In this document: piece by piece, positions 42,759 to 51,915 of the stretch
How the letters are laid out: every line of letters starts with the position of its first letter
How positions within the stretch are numbered: position 1 is the stretch's first letter
NCBI GenBank assembly: GCA_027493445.1
Contig: JAOSKU010000001.1
Location: forward strand, 2,128,822-2,192,821
Direction: 5' to 3'
Source: Thermoleophilia bacterium
GTDB lineage: Bacteria > Actinomycetota > Thermoleophilia > RBG-16-64-13
Length of the DNA stretch: 64,000 nt
Made by a program: the position numbers and the translations under genes
The notes under the pieces: model-generated
What the model was told of the DNA's origin: nothing
Database searches by the model: none
What the model saw: only the letters and a program-made list of their open reading frames with translations

Positions 42759-43187
42759 ATGTATGTAGACTCGGTCGTGTTCATGTACGCCTTCGGCGCG
42801 GACAGCCCGTGGCGAGACACATGCGCGGCGTTCCTGCGCGCGGCCGCGATCAGGGATCTTTCGGTGGTGACAAGCGTCGAGACTCTCCAGGAGATCCTCC
42901 ATCGGTACCGGAGCATCCGTCGCCCGAATGAGCTCCTGCCGGCCTACCGTGGCGTGGTCGCCGCAGTCCGGCGCGTGCTTCCCGTGACCCTGCCCGACAT
43001 TGACGAGGCTCGGGGCCTCGGCCAGATCGTGGCACCTGAGACAGGCGTGTCCGCTCGAGACCTGGTGCATGCAGCCGTAGCCCGGCGCCACGGCTTATCG
43101 ACTATCGTGACCTACGATCGCGGCTTTGCCTCTATCCCGGGCATCCGCTCGGCTACTCCCGCTGAGGTCCTAGGCCTGTCCGGTTGA
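42759..43187 (+). CDS. PIN-domain ribonuclease toxin (VapC-like)
   Basis: 142 residues. The acidic active-site residues of PIN nucleases are visible: D4 (YVDSVVFMYAFG), E41 or E45 (VETLQEILHRY), D101 (SARDLVHAAVA) and D120 (TYDRGFASI). Such toxins cut tRNA or rRNA when freed from the antitoxin encoded just upstream. Confidence 0.88.
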   Translation: MYVDSVVFMYAFGADSPWRDTCAAFLRAAAIRDLSVVTSVETLQEILHRYRSIRRPNELLPAYRGVVAAVRRVLPVTLPDIDEARGLGQIVAPETGVSARDLVHAAVARRHGLSTIVTYDRGFASIPGIRSATPAEVLGLSG

Positions 43188-43272
43188 GCTTCGAATCAAC
43201 GGGCCGCTCGCACCGCCGCCCGTGGTGAAACGGCTTCGCTGTGCGTTCCGAGCCATCCGGCAGGAACGCCAA

Positions 43273-43345
43273 AGCCGACGAGGGGACTCGAACCCCTGAC
43301 CTGCTCATTACGAGTGAGCTGCTCTACCAACTGAGCTACGTCGGC
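43273..43345 (-). tRNA. tRNA-Thr (anticodon CGT)
   Basis: 73 bases, no encoded CCA. Acceptor GCCGACG/CGTCGGC, anticodon stem GCTCA/TGAGC around CTCGTAA, T-arm AGGGGTTCGAGTCCCCT. Lies directly downstream of and opposite to the toxin gene; tRNA genes often border accessory regions. Confidence 0.95.
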
Positions 43346-43531
43346 CCGTATGATCGGAAGCTCCGGCGAACGGGAGGGTGACACCCCACAGAAGACCGGA
43401 AGCATGGGCGTGAAGTTTAGAGTCTCCGGCGGGGCTTGGCAAGAAGGGCGGGCGCGGCGTTAGCGCCCGCTCGTTTGCCGCCGGAGGTTGGATGGCGTCG
43501 CCATAACGCGCCGCCCAAAACTAGGCCTCTC

Positions 43532-44530
43532 CTACCACGCGGCCACCAGCAGCAGCACCAGGAACACCACAGCCAGGTTGCCGTAGGCCATGATCAGGAA
43601 AGCCCGCACCGGCCCGGGCGTGGCGGCCGGACCACCCAGCAGCACCGGGAAGTGCTCCAGCACTTCCGGACCGTGGGGGGCGTTGGCCATCTCGCCCGTG
43701 AGATCCTGCCAGGCCTGGTGCCGGCGGGCGTGCCGGCCCTCGCGCCACAACTTGCTGGCGCTGACATCGTAGACGCGCCCCTCGTGGGAGATGGTGATGC
43801 GCCCGTCTTCCCTGTGGTGATCGTGGGCCTTCGCGGGGTGACCGGCCGCCGTGTCGGCCAGGCGCTTGAGGCGCGGGCTGATCACGAAGGTGGCCACGGT
43901 GGCAACACCGACGAGGATCAGATACAGAGCGATCTTACCCAGAAGGATCCGGCCGAAGCGGCCGTCGGCCAGCGCGCCCAGGTCGGTGACATCCCCCAGG
44001 GTGAGGAGAAGCCCCGAGAGACCTACGCCCGTCAGGGAGGGCCAGGCCAGCTTGAGGTAGCCCCGCGGGATCCCCTGCCCGGCAATGCGGGGAGATTGGA
44101 CGACGTGCACGAAGATGATGGCTCCCAGCCAGGCCACCACGCCCACCAGGTGGATCCAGAGCAGCAGTACCCTCACCCAACGGGGAAACGTAAGGATGGG
44201 GCCGGAGGAAGTCTCCCCGCCCGCGCCGCCGTTGCCCACCGTCCCCGTCTCGCCCGGACCCCCTTCTTCGCCGGGCTCCGTGGTCGTCGTGGCTCCCCCG
44301 CCGCCCGGCGCCGTGGTGGTATCGGAGCTTGTGTCGTTGGCTGGGAGCTGATTGCCGGCGTCCTGGAAGGCCTGGCCCTCAGCCGTGAGAGGGCCGCCGG
44401 GGGTCACGTGGCAGTAGGCGCAGTCCTTCCCGGTCTGCTGCGAGAAGGCGGCCGTGGCCTGGACCGCCGGGGCCACGAGGAGAAGGAAGCCGAGCCCGCC
44501 CGCCAGGCTCAGACTCAGAGCTCGTTTCAA
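43532..44530 (-). CDS. Membrane protein with c-type haem, CopD-like and cytochrome b5-like domains
   Basis: About 332 residues: signal peptide (LSLAGGLGFLLLVAPA), one c-type haem motif CAYCH, a Gly/Thr/Glu-rich low-complexity linker, a CopD-like block of about four membrane helices (IHLVGVVAWLGAIIFVHVVQ), a cytochrome b5/steroid-binding-like domain (ITISHEGRVYDVSASKLW), and a last membrane helix. The only usable start, TTG at 44530, lies in the arm of a repeat element, so the element supplies the first codons (MKRA). Probably a periplasmic electron-transfer or metal-handling protein; substrate unknown. Confidence 0.75.
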   Translation of the reverse strand: MKRALSLSLAGGLGFLLLVAPAVQATAAFSQQTGKDCAYCHVTPGGPLTAEGQAFQDAGNQLPANDTSSDTTTAPGGGGATTTTEPGEEGGPGETGTVGNGGAGGETSSGPILTFPRWVRVLLLWIHLVGVVAWLGAIIFVHVVQSPRIAGQGIPRGYLKLAWPSLTGVGLSGLLLTLGDVTDLGALADGRFGRILLGKIALYLILVGVATVATFVISPRLKRLADTAAGHPAKAHDHHREDGRITISHEGRVYDVSASKLWREGRHARRHQAWQDLTGEMANAPHGPEVLEHFPVLLGGPAATPGPVRAFLIMAYGNLAVVFLVLLLVAAW

Positions 44531-44590
44531 AACGAAGCCCTGGCCGCCGCGGCCGCGCTGGGCGGTGAGAGCAGATAGGCCGCGCCGCAT
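44519..44590. repeat. Partial inverted-repeat element between ricT and the cytochrome fusion gene
   Basis: Left arm GAGCTCGTTTCAAAACGAAG followed by CCGCGGCCGCGCTGGGCGG, then unrelated sequence; the right arm is missing. It overlaps the first codons of the gene at 43,532. Confidence 0.75.
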
Positions 44591-44598
44591 CCTCCGAT

Positions 44599-45672
44599 CT
44601 AGCTCCCGCTCTCTCCGCCGGACTGGCGCGGACGGCGCCGGCGGCGGCGCGACCGGCCCCCGCGCCGCCCACTGCTCTTGCCCGGCGCCCCGTTGCCGTT
44701 GGAAGGCGCCTCGGCAACCGGAGGCGCGGCCCCGCGGTCAAGGTCTGCGTCCATGTCGGCCGGCGCCTCGGCCACCAGCTCAGCGGGCAGGTCCTCTTCA
44801 AAGGCCGGCTCGTCGGGCTCGTCGTCGGCACACACCGCCGGGACGAACTCGGCCTCCCCCGGACGGCAGGGCTCTCCCCCGCACGTGCACCGGCCGATAG
44901 GAACGTCGGCGACGGTGCCGTCCTCCAGCCGCAGGGTGAGAGAATCCTTGGGCACTTGGTACCCGACGACCACGCCCTCGCCCCGGTCGGTCTGCACTCG
45001 AGTACCACGCGAAGGGGCCTCCTTGCGGAAGCAGACATATTGGTCCTGCTCGTACTTGAGGCAGCACATGAGCCGGCCGCACAGCCCGGATATCTTCATG
45101 GGGTTGAGGGGCAGATTCTGCTCCTTGGCCATGCGGATGGACACCGGTTCCTGGTCGCCCTGGAAAAGTGTGCAGCAAAGATGGCGCCCACAGGGGCCAA
45201 GACCGCCGAGTACCCGGGTCTCCTCACGCGCGCCGATCTGACGGAGCTCGATGCGCATCTTGAGAGCCTTGGCCAGGTCGGCCACGAGCGCCCGGAAGTC
45301 GATCCGCTCCTCGGAGTAGAAGCTGAACGTAATCTTGCCCCCGCCGAACATGATCTCGGCGTCGACCAGCTTCATGTCGAGCCCGTGCTTGACAATGAGT
45401 TCCCGGCAGGTGGTCATGGCCTGCTCCCGGAGGCCGGCATGCGAAGCCACCAGCTCTAGGTCTTTGTCATTGGCCCGGCGGACCACCCGCTTCAGCGGGG
45501 CGGGCAGCTCCTCATCGGGGATCCCGTGCGGCGGGTCGACCACCTCACCGATCTCGGTGCCACGCATGGTCTGGACCACCACTTGATCGCCCCGCGCAAG
45601 CTCCACGGAGTCGGGATCGAAGTAGTAGACACGACCGCCTTTTTGAAAGACTACACCGACGATGTCGGCCAC
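44599..45672 (-). CDS. ricT: PSP1-family regulatory iron-sulfur protein RicT
   Basis: RicT (YaaT) belongs to the RicA-F-T complex that in Bacillus carries [4Fe-4S] clusters and steers RNase Y. 357 residues, with the PSP1 C-terminal domain and two cysteine groups, CGRHLCC and CGRLMCC, the cluster ligands. The last 70 residues are a disordered acidic then Arg-rich tail. The GTG start shares one base with the holB stop. Follows tmk-holB as in Firmicutes. Confidence 0.92.
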   Translation of the reverse strand: MADIVGVVFQKGGRVYYFDPDSVELARGDQVVVQTMRGTEIGEVVDPPHGIPDEELPAPLKRVVRRANDKDLELVASHAGLREQAMTTCRELIVKHGLDMKLVDAEIMFGGGKITFSFYSEERIDFRALVADLAKALKMRIELRQIGAREETRVLGGLGPCGRHLCCTLFQGDQEPVSIRMAKEQNLPLNPMKISGLCGRLMCCLKYEQDQYVCFRKEAPSRGTRVQTDRGEGVVVGYQVPKDSLTLRLEDGTVADVPIGRCTCGGEPCRPGEAEFVPAVCADDEPDEPAFEEDLPAELVAEAPADMDADLDRGAAPPVAEAPSNGNGAPGKSSGRRGGRSRRRRRRPRQSGGESGS

Positions 45673-46790
45673 TAGAGGAGAGCCTCCCTGATGGAGAAGA
45701 TCATGTCTTCGAGCGCGCAACGCGCGTCAACATTATAGCGGAATCGTTCCATCGTCCCCCGCACGGCCTTCACGGCGGCCAGGTAGGTCTCGACCGAGCC
45801 GGGGAAGGCTTCGTTGCGCAGCTCGAGCAGGAAGTCGTGGTTCAGTACGGCCTCGTCAGCCCCCGCGGCGACGACGGCCAGGTCGCGGTACCAGCCCGCG
45901 AAGGTGCGCATCACCTCGTCCAGCCCTGCGGTGACGGCCCGCCGGCGCTCGCGTTTGCCCCGCAGCTCGTACAGCTTCTCTATGCGGGCCTTGACGCGGG
46001 CGTTGGCGGCCCACTCCAGGTCGCGGTCCTTCGCGGCGGCCACCGCCTCGAGCTTCGCCTCGGCGCGCCCCTCCACCGAGGTGAAGATCTCGTCGGCCAT
46101 GTGCTGCATCTCTAGAGGCGAATCCGTGGGGATGCGCCGGGCCCACCCGATCAGCCGCTCGCGCTGGGCACGGGCGCCGGCGTCCTGGGCCAACTCGCAG
46201 GCGTAGGTCACGCTACCCTGGGCGACCCGCGCGAAAGCCAGGGCCTCGAGCTCCGAGAGCCCGCAACAAGCAGTCAAGTGCCGGGCCAGAACCGGAGCGC
46301 CGACGCGCGAGAAAGGCACCCGCTGGCACCGGGAGAGTATGGTCGGCAAGAGCGCTTCGGCCGCCGAGGTCACCAGGATGAAGTGGGCGTGACCGGGGGG
46401 CTCCTCCAGGGTCTTCAGGAAGGCGTTGGCCGCTTCCTTGTTCATGGAATGCGCGTCGAGCAGGATGTAGACCCGCGCCCGGGATTCGAAGGGGCGCAGG
46501 GCCACGTCGCGGTTGACCTCGCGGATCTGGTCCACGGTGATGAAGGCCCCCTCGGGAGCCAGTACCTCCACGTCGGGATGGATGCCCTCGCGGACCCGCC
46601 GGCAGGTGTCGCACTGCCCGCAGCCCCCCACGGCGCAGCACAGACCGGCGGCGAACTCGTAGGCCGCCGCCTCCTTCCCCACCCCGAGCGGCCCCCAGAA
46701 TAGGTACGCGTGCGCCGGCCCCGTGGCGAGGGAACGGCGCAGGATGGTAAGAGCCAGCTCCTGCCCCACGATGTCCGCGAAGAGAGACAT
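45672..46790 (-). CDS. holB: DNA polymerase III subunit delta'
   Basis: Clamp-loader subunit. 372 residues with an AAA+ core: Walker A-like GPLGVGKE (33-40), zinc-binding cysteines around 51-63 (CGQCDTC), VYILLDAHSMNKEAANAFLK and LEEPP sensor region. Ends at the ricT start with one shared base. Confidence 0.93.
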   Translation of the reverse strand: MSLFADIVGQELALTILRRSLATGPAHAYLFWGPLGVGKEAAAYEFAAGLCCAVGGCGQCDTCRRVREGIHPDVEVLAPEGAFITVDQIREVNRDVALRPFESRARVYILLDAHSMNKEAANAFLKTLEEPPGHAHFILVTSAAEALLPTILSRCQRVPFSRVGAPVLARHLTACCGLSELEALAFARVAQGSVTYACELAQDAGARAQRERLIGWARRIPTDSPLEMQHMADEIFTSVEGRAEAKLEAVAAAKDRDLEWAANARVKARIEKLYELRGKRERRRAVTAGLDEVMRTFAGWYRDLAVVAAGADEAVLNHDFLLELRNEAFPGSVETYLAAVKAVRGTMERFRYNVDARCALEDMIFSIREALL

Positions 46791-46874
46791 GGAGCCAGTG
46801 TAGCAGTGCGACTCGACGAAACGGTGACGCCCGGAGGACGAGGCGACGCGGGCGGCGTCCTCGGAACGAGCGCC

Positions 46875-47528
46875 TCACTTCTGGAACAGGCCGAACTCCT
46901 CGTCCACCGCGGCTCGCACCCGAGCCTGCACCTGCTCCACCGGTAGGGAGGCGTCGATCACCCGGATGCGGTGCCCGTGATCGGCGGCCAGCCGCCGGTA
47001 GCCCTCGGCCACCCGCGCGAAGAAGGCGGCGTTCTCGGCTTCCAGGCGATCGGGCTGCGCGCCGCCTGCCGCCCGGGCGGCGCGCGCGGGCTCCTCCAGG
47101 AGCAGAGCCACGGTGAGGTCGGGGAAGAGGCAGTCGGTGGCCCAGACGCTCAGCATGAGCACATCCTCGGTCACCAGGCCGCGACCGTAGCCCTGGTAGG
47201 CCAGCGACGAGTCGAGGTAGCGGTCGCAAAGCACGATGCGGCCGGCGGTCAGAGCCGGGCGGACGACCTCCTCCACCAGCTGAGCCCGGGCGGCGGCGTA
47301 GAGCAGGGCCTCAGCCCGGGGCGTCATGCTGTCATGGGAGACGTCGAGAAGCACCGACCGGACGGCCTCGCCGAGGGCGGTGCCTCCCGGCTCGCGCGTC
47401 ACCAGCACGTCGTGCCCTCGCTCGCGGAGGGCGTCGGCCAAGAGCTCGATCTGAGTCGACTTGCCCGACCCGTCGAGCCCTTCGAAGGTGATGAACAGTC
47501 CGGGGCCTCCGCTGCCCATGCCCGCCAT
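46875..47528 (-). CDS. tmk: Thymidylate kinase
   Basis: Phosphorylates dTMP to dTDP. 217 residues from the ATG at 47528, with P-loop FEGLDGSGKST, the DRY motif CDRYLDSSLAYQG and TREPGGTALGEAVR. Longer in-frame starts exist upstream but add low-complexity sequence and run into repeats. No strong ribosome-binding site is seen. Heads the tmk-holB-ricT set. Confidence 0.93.
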   Translation of the reverse strand: MAGMGSGGPGLFITFEGLDGSGKSTQIELLADALRERGHDVLVTREPGGTALGEAVRSVLLDVSHDSMTPRAEALLYAAARAQLVEEVVRPALTAGRIVLCDRYLDSSLAYQGYGRGLVTEDVLMLSVWATDCLFPDLTVALLLEEPARAARAAGGAQPDRLEAENAAFFARVAEGYRRLAADHGHRIRVIDASLPVEQVQARVRAAVDEEFGLFQK

Positions 47529-47640
47529 GACGCTATCGTCGAGAGTGGCATCCTCGGGCGGAGAGAGCCACTCCCCGCCGAGCTCCCGCTCCCGGCCGGG
47601 GCCGCCCTCCGCCTTGGGCTCCCGCTCCTTGCCGAGGACG

Positions 47641-48138
47641 CTAGCAGGCTGATGGGAAATGACGCTTCGCCGCCGGAGTGCGCTGGGTACGCGCCAGGCT
47701 AGAGCTCGGTTCACAATGACGCTTCGCCGTCAGGCTGCGCCGGGCGCGGGCGAGGCACGGACGCAGGAAGCGTTCGTAGCAGCGCTACGGGCGCGACCGA
47801 GGACACAGCATCGTACCGGCCAGTGCGGCCTGGGGGCCGAGGCTTCGTTGTGAACCGAGCTCCCGGGACGCAGGGAGCGCTCGTAGCAGCGCTACGGGCG
47901 CGAGTGAGGACAACGCATGGCGCCGCCCAGTGCGGTCCGGCGGCCGAGGTTTCTTTTTCCGACAGCCTCCTAGCAGGCTGTCGGGAAATGACGCTTCGCC
48001 GCCGGAGTGCGCTGGGTACGCGCCAGGCTAGGACGCAGGGAGCGCTCGTAGCAGCGCTACGGGCGCGAGTGAGGACAACGCATGGCGCCGCCCAGTGCGG
48101 TCCGGCGGCCGAGGTTTCTTTTTCCGACAGCCTCCTAG
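47641..48138. repeat. Two inverted-repeat elements in tandem, the first carrying a nested copy
   Basis: CTAG occurs at 47641, 47970 and 48135. Between them lie two elements with CAGGCTG...CAGCCTC ends: 47645-47969 and 47974-48134. The second is 161 bp. The first has the same sequence but with a 159-bp AGCTCGGTTCACAATGACG-type element (47703-47861) inserted at its middle. The last CTAG is also the stop codon of the DUF1002 gene. This fills the 606-base gap before tmk. Confidence 0.93.
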
Positions 48139-48995
48139 CCAAAGATCGCGTCCCAGATCTTCTGGAAGACGGACTTGATGCTCTCCCAGATGCCCTTGGC
48201 CTCCTCGTCGGATAAGCCGATGCGGGTCTGGAAGTCCCTCAGCTGCTGCTGGATCTTGTCTATGTCGAGATCGAGCCCCTGGATCTTCACCAGGATGTTC
48301 ACCAGCTGGTCGATCTGCTCGTCGGTGAGGTTGACGTTCAGCTCGGCGGCAATGCGGATGACCACCTCGCGGATGGACGCCTCATCGGTAAGCCCCCGGC
48401 GGATCATCTCCTCCTTGGCCTGCTTCACCAGCTCGGCCACCCCGCTCTTGTCACCGACCTGGTCGCCCACCTCGGCAGTGTCCACCAGCTCCTCAGTGGC
48501 TACCTGCTTGGCCTCCTCAGGGATCTGCTGCCCGGTGGCCTCCTCGAAGGCCTTGAAGATACCGGTGAGGGCGGCTGTGCCCGAGACGGGGAAGGGCGCC
48601 GCGGCGTAGATGTCGGCGTCGGCGATACCCGCCGTCACCAGGGCATTGGCGTAGGTCTGCTCGGTGACGTAGGTGATGTTCTTCGCCTGCACAGCGATGC
48701 CCGAGCCGTCGTCCTTGATGCGTACGTACACGCTGGATATAGCCCGGGTGCCGATCTGCTCGTCGGAGATGGCGCCTTCCAGGTACTGCCGCTCCTCGGC
48801 GTTCGTGACTTCGAGCACGGTGACCGAGTCCCGGTCGACGCCGAAGAGGTCGAGCATCTCCTTCTGCTGGGCGCTGTCCAGATTGGCTCCCAGGGTGATC
48901 ACTTCCTTGTCGGCGGCCCAGGCCGGGCCGGCGGCCGCCAGCAGCAGCGCCGCTCCCAGCACCCAGGCCGGCCAGAGAGCCCACGTTTTCTTCAT
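48135..48995 (-). CDS. Secreted DUF1002-family protein
   Basis: 286 residues: signal peptide (AWVLGAALLLAAAGPAWA), then a DUF1002 (YpuA-like) domain with VITLGANLDSAQQKEMLDLF and the end FQTRIGLSDEEAKGIWESIK. Function of the family is not known to me. AGGAGG upstream; the ATG overlaps the topA stop (ATGA). Its stop codon lies in the target duplication of a repeat element. Confidence 0.85.
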   Translation of the reverse strand: MKKTWALWPAWVLGAALLLAAAGPAWAADKEVITLGANLDSAQQKEMLDLFGVDRDSVTVLEVTNAEERQYLEGAISDEQIGTRAISSVYVRIKDDGSGIAVQAKNITYVTEQTYANALVTAGIADADIYAAAPFPVSGTAALTGIFKAFEEATGQQIPEEAKQVATEELVDTAEVGDQVGDKSGVAELVKQAKEEMIRRGLTDEASIREVVIRIAAELNVNLTDEQIDQLVNILVKIQGLDLDIDKIQQQLRDFQTRIGLSDEEAKGIWESIKSVFQKIWDAIFG

Positions 48996-51337
48996 CGGTC
49001 GAACCTCCTGTGTCCGGCGCCCGCGGTCAAGTCGCGGGCGCCTAGCACTGGACGGACGCGGGGCGCCGTCCGGTTCCTCAATCCTCGCCCCCGGAGGGGC
49101 TCGGCCGCCACCGTCTCCAAGGTCTCGGTCTTCTTGGCCGCGGTCGTCTTCGCGGTCGTCTTCGCGGTCGTCTTCGCGGCCGTCTTCGCGGTCGTCTTAA
49201 CGCCTGCCTTCTTCGTGGCCTTGGCGGCAGCCTTGGCTCGGGCGGTTCTCGCAGGCTTGGCGGGTGGCGGGCCGTCGCCGTCCCGGGCCGCGGCCCGGGC
49301 CGCCCGCTTCTCCTTGTACTCCGCCTTGGTGGGGCAGTCCGGGTCCAGGCACAGCACCCAGGGCCGGCGCCCGCCCAGTACCTTGACGCGCGGCGTACCG
49401 CACGCCGGGCAGATTTCACCGGTGGCGATGATGTCGCCCCGTTGCGGCAGGGGATACGTCTGATCGCAGTCGGGATACCCCTCGCAACCCACGAAGCGCT
49501 TCTTCGAGGTCTTGGATCGGATCACCCGCAGCTTGTGGGTTCCGCACTTGGGGCAGTCGCCCACGATGCGGTCGTCGGTGATGCCCTCGAAGATCCTCGC
49601 AGCCACCTGCTCGCGGTTCTCCTCGAGCGAGGCGTAGGCCTCGTGCAAGAGCTGGCGGGAGCTCCGCACGACCTCGTCCTTGGTGAGGTCGCGCTCGGCG
49701 ATGGCGTCCATGTCGGCTTCGAGATGAGCGGTCATGTCGGGGCTGGCGATGCGGGGGGCGTACTCGAGCAGGGCCTCGGCCATCTTGATGCCGGTCTCGG
49801 TGGGCTCCACCGGATTGCCGTGAATGTACCCCCGGTCGTACAGGTTCTGGATGATGTTGTGCCGGGTGGCCTTCGTGCCTAGCCCGTGCTTCTCCATCAG
49901 CTCGATGAGGGTTCCCTGGCCGTAACGCGAAGGCGGCTGGGTCTCCTTGGCCTCCAGGTGCTTGTCCACCAGCTCGACGGCGTCCCCTTGCGCCAGCTTG
50001 GGAAGCTCGGCGTCCTTCTGCCGGCTGTACGGGTAGTAGGCCAGCCACCCGGGCGACACCACCCGCGATCCCCGCAGGAAGAAGGGCTCGGCGTCGATGT
50101 CCAGGTCGATGCGGTTCGACTCGGAGAGGGCGTCGTCAGCCAAGGTAGCCAGAAAGCGCCGCGCCACAAGCTCGTAGATGCGCCATTCCCGGTCGCCCAG
50201 CTGTCCCTTCCGGACCGCGCCCGTAGGATAGATGGGCGGGTGGTCCGTGGTCCGCTTGCTGCCCCGGCTGGGTTCCAGCTTCTGCCGGCCGAGCAGCTCC
50301 CCGGCCTCCCGGGCCAGGTCACCGCCTGTCAGGCCCTGCAACACCTCGCGCAGGTCCAGGGAGGAAGGGTAGACCGTGTTGTCGGTACGCGGGTAGCTGA
50401 TGTACCCGTCCATGTAGAGATCCTCGGCGATGTTCATGGCCGCCTTGGCGCTGAAGCCCAGCGAGGTGGCCGCACTGGTGTAGCTCGTGGTGTTGAACGG
50501 CGCCGGCCGCGGCACCTTCTTGGTGGTCCTCTTGACGCCGCTGACGGTACCGGGCCCGCGCAGCGCGTCGAAGACGGTCTTGGCCCGGGCGGCGTCGAGA
50601 AAGCGTTCCTCCTTGTGGATCGCGGAGAAGGCTTGACCATCAGCTGACAGATCGACGGTCACCACCCAGTACGGCTCGGGCACGAAGGCCCGCCGCTCCT
50701 TCTCCCGCTCCACGATCAGAGCCAGGGTGGGACTCTGCACTCGGCCCACGCTCAGGAACTGATTGCCCAGGCGCGAGGTGGCGAGACTGACGAAGCGGGT
50801 GAGCGTGGCTCCCCAGATGAGATCGATGTCCTGGCGGGCCTCGCCCGCGCGGGCCAAGGGCTCCGAGAGGTGCTCCAGGTTCGTAAAAGCGCGGCAGATC
50901 TCGCCCTTCGTGAGCGCCGAGAAGCGCGCCCGCCGGACGCCGCGCACCAGCGACTCGTTGACCGAGAGCGCGATCTCCAGGGCCTCGAGGCCGATGAGCT
51001 CGCCCTCCCGGTCGAAGTCGGTGGCGATAATGAGCGAGCCGGCGCTCTTGGCCAGCTTGGCCACCGCGCGCACGACCGATTTGGCGGTCTCGCCCTTCAC
51101 GAGAGGAGCATCGATCAAGGCCTTGGGGTCGACCTTGCGCCAGTCTGCGTACTCGGGTGGGAACTCCACCTGGAGTACATGCCCCTTGAGACCTACGGCG
51201 GCGTTGGGCTCGCCCTTCTCGTCCTCGAACATGTAGTAGGGAACCTTGAGGAAGCTTTCTTGCTTCACCGGGCCCGAAGCGAGGATGCCCGCGATCTTGA
51301 CGGCCGCGTTGTTCTTTTCGGTGATGATGAGTCGCAC
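48992..51337 (-). CDS. topA: DNA topoisomerase I, archaeal type
   Basis: Relaxes negative supercoils. 781 residues. TOPRIM start MRLIITEKNNAAVKIAGILA with DFDREGELIG (107-116), active-site Tyr at about 315 in GYISYPRTDN, then two zinc-ribbon repeats (CPKCGTHKL, CEGYPDCD; CPACGTPRV, CLDPDC). The N-terminus and layout match the archaeal TopA subfamily rather than the usual bacterial one. The C-terminus has a KTTAKT-rich low-complexity tail made of 12-bp tandem repeats. Overlaps the DUF1002 start by three bases. Confidence 0.92.
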   Translation of the reverse strand: MRLIITEKNNAAVKIAGILASGPVKQESFLKVPYYMFEDEKGEPNAAVGLKGHVLQVEFPPEYADWRKVDPKALIDAPLVKGETAKSVVRAVAKLAKSAGSLIIATDFDREGELIGLEALEIALSVNESLVRGVRRARFSALTKGEICRAFTNLEHLSEPLARAGEARQDIDLIWGATLTRFVSLATSRLGNQFLSVGRVQSPTLALIVEREKERRAFVPEPYWVVTVDLSADGQAFSAIHKEERFLDAARAKTVFDALRGPGTVSGVKRTTKKVPRPAPFNTTSYTSAATSLGFSAKAAMNIAEDLYMDGYISYPRTDNTVYPSSLDLREVLQGLTGGDLAREAGELLGRQKLEPSRGSKRTTDHPPIYPTGAVRKGQLGDREWRIYELVARRFLATLADDALSESNRIDLDIDAEPFFLRGSRVVSPGWLAYYPYSRQKDAELPKLAQGDAVELVDKHLEAKETQPPSRYGQGTLIELMEKHGLGTKATRHNIIQNLYDRGYIHGNPVEPTETGIKMAEALLEYAPRIASPDMTAHLEADMDAIAERDLTKDEVVRSSRQLLHEAYASLEENREQVAARIFEGITDDRIVGDCPKCGTHKLRVIRSKTSKKRFVGCEGYPDCDQTYPLPQRGDIIATGEICPACGTPRVKVLGGRRPWVLCLDPDCPTKAEYKEKRAARAAARDGDGPPPAKPARTARAKAAAKATKKAGVKTTAKTAAKTTAKTTAKTTAAKKTETLETVAAEPLRGRGLRNRTAPRVRPVLGARDLTAGAGHRRFDR

Positions 51338-51448
51338 AGGAGGGGTGCTCCTTGGATGGTCTTGGATGAGTGCGCCGTCAGGCGACGGCTAAAGATACCC
51401 TCGGGTCGCCCCGGTTTCAAACAGGGCGGAAGGGTACCGAGCGGGTGG

Positions 51449-51798
51449 TCAGCTCTCGGACCGGCCCGCAGCCAGGGCTTCGGCGACCGTGCTGTAGATG
51501 GAGAACATGCCGTCGAACCCGGTGATGCGAAACATCTTGGCCACGTGCGGATGATCCATTACCAGGCGCATTTCGCCGTCCTCGGAGCGGATGCTCCGCA
51601 GGCCGCCGACGAGGACCCCAAGTGCGGTGGAGTCGAGAAAACCCACCTTCGTCAGGTCGACGATCACGGTCTTGTGCCCTTCGGTCCTACCCGCAGTCAG
51701 GGCCTCCTTGAGACGGGGGCCGTGTACACATCGAGCTCCCCATCGACATGGATGATGTACGCGTCGTCCGTAGCGGTGTTGTTGATGAGCACATTCAT
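51449..51798 (-). CDS. STAS-domain anti-sigma factor antagonist (frame broken once)
   Basis: About 116 residues if joined: MNVLINNTATDDAYIIHVDG, ELDVYTAP, then RLKEALTAGRTEGHKTVIVD and the phosphorylation site FLDSTALGVLVGGLR. The two parts meet at a run of five G (plus strand, 51715-51719); one more base gives TAPRLKEAL. Homologues act in SpoIIAA/RsbV-type partner switching. No anti-sigma kinase or sigma factor is adjacent. Confidence 0.82.
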
Positions 51799-51915
51799 CA
51801 GCGAGTTCGAGCTTACCACTGACCGGCCGCTCGTGCATCCCCTGACGCACGCCGCGCGTGAGACTCGGCCTCGTAGCCGCTCCTTCGCGAAGCGGTCCTC
51901 CCGAACCGTCCCCTC

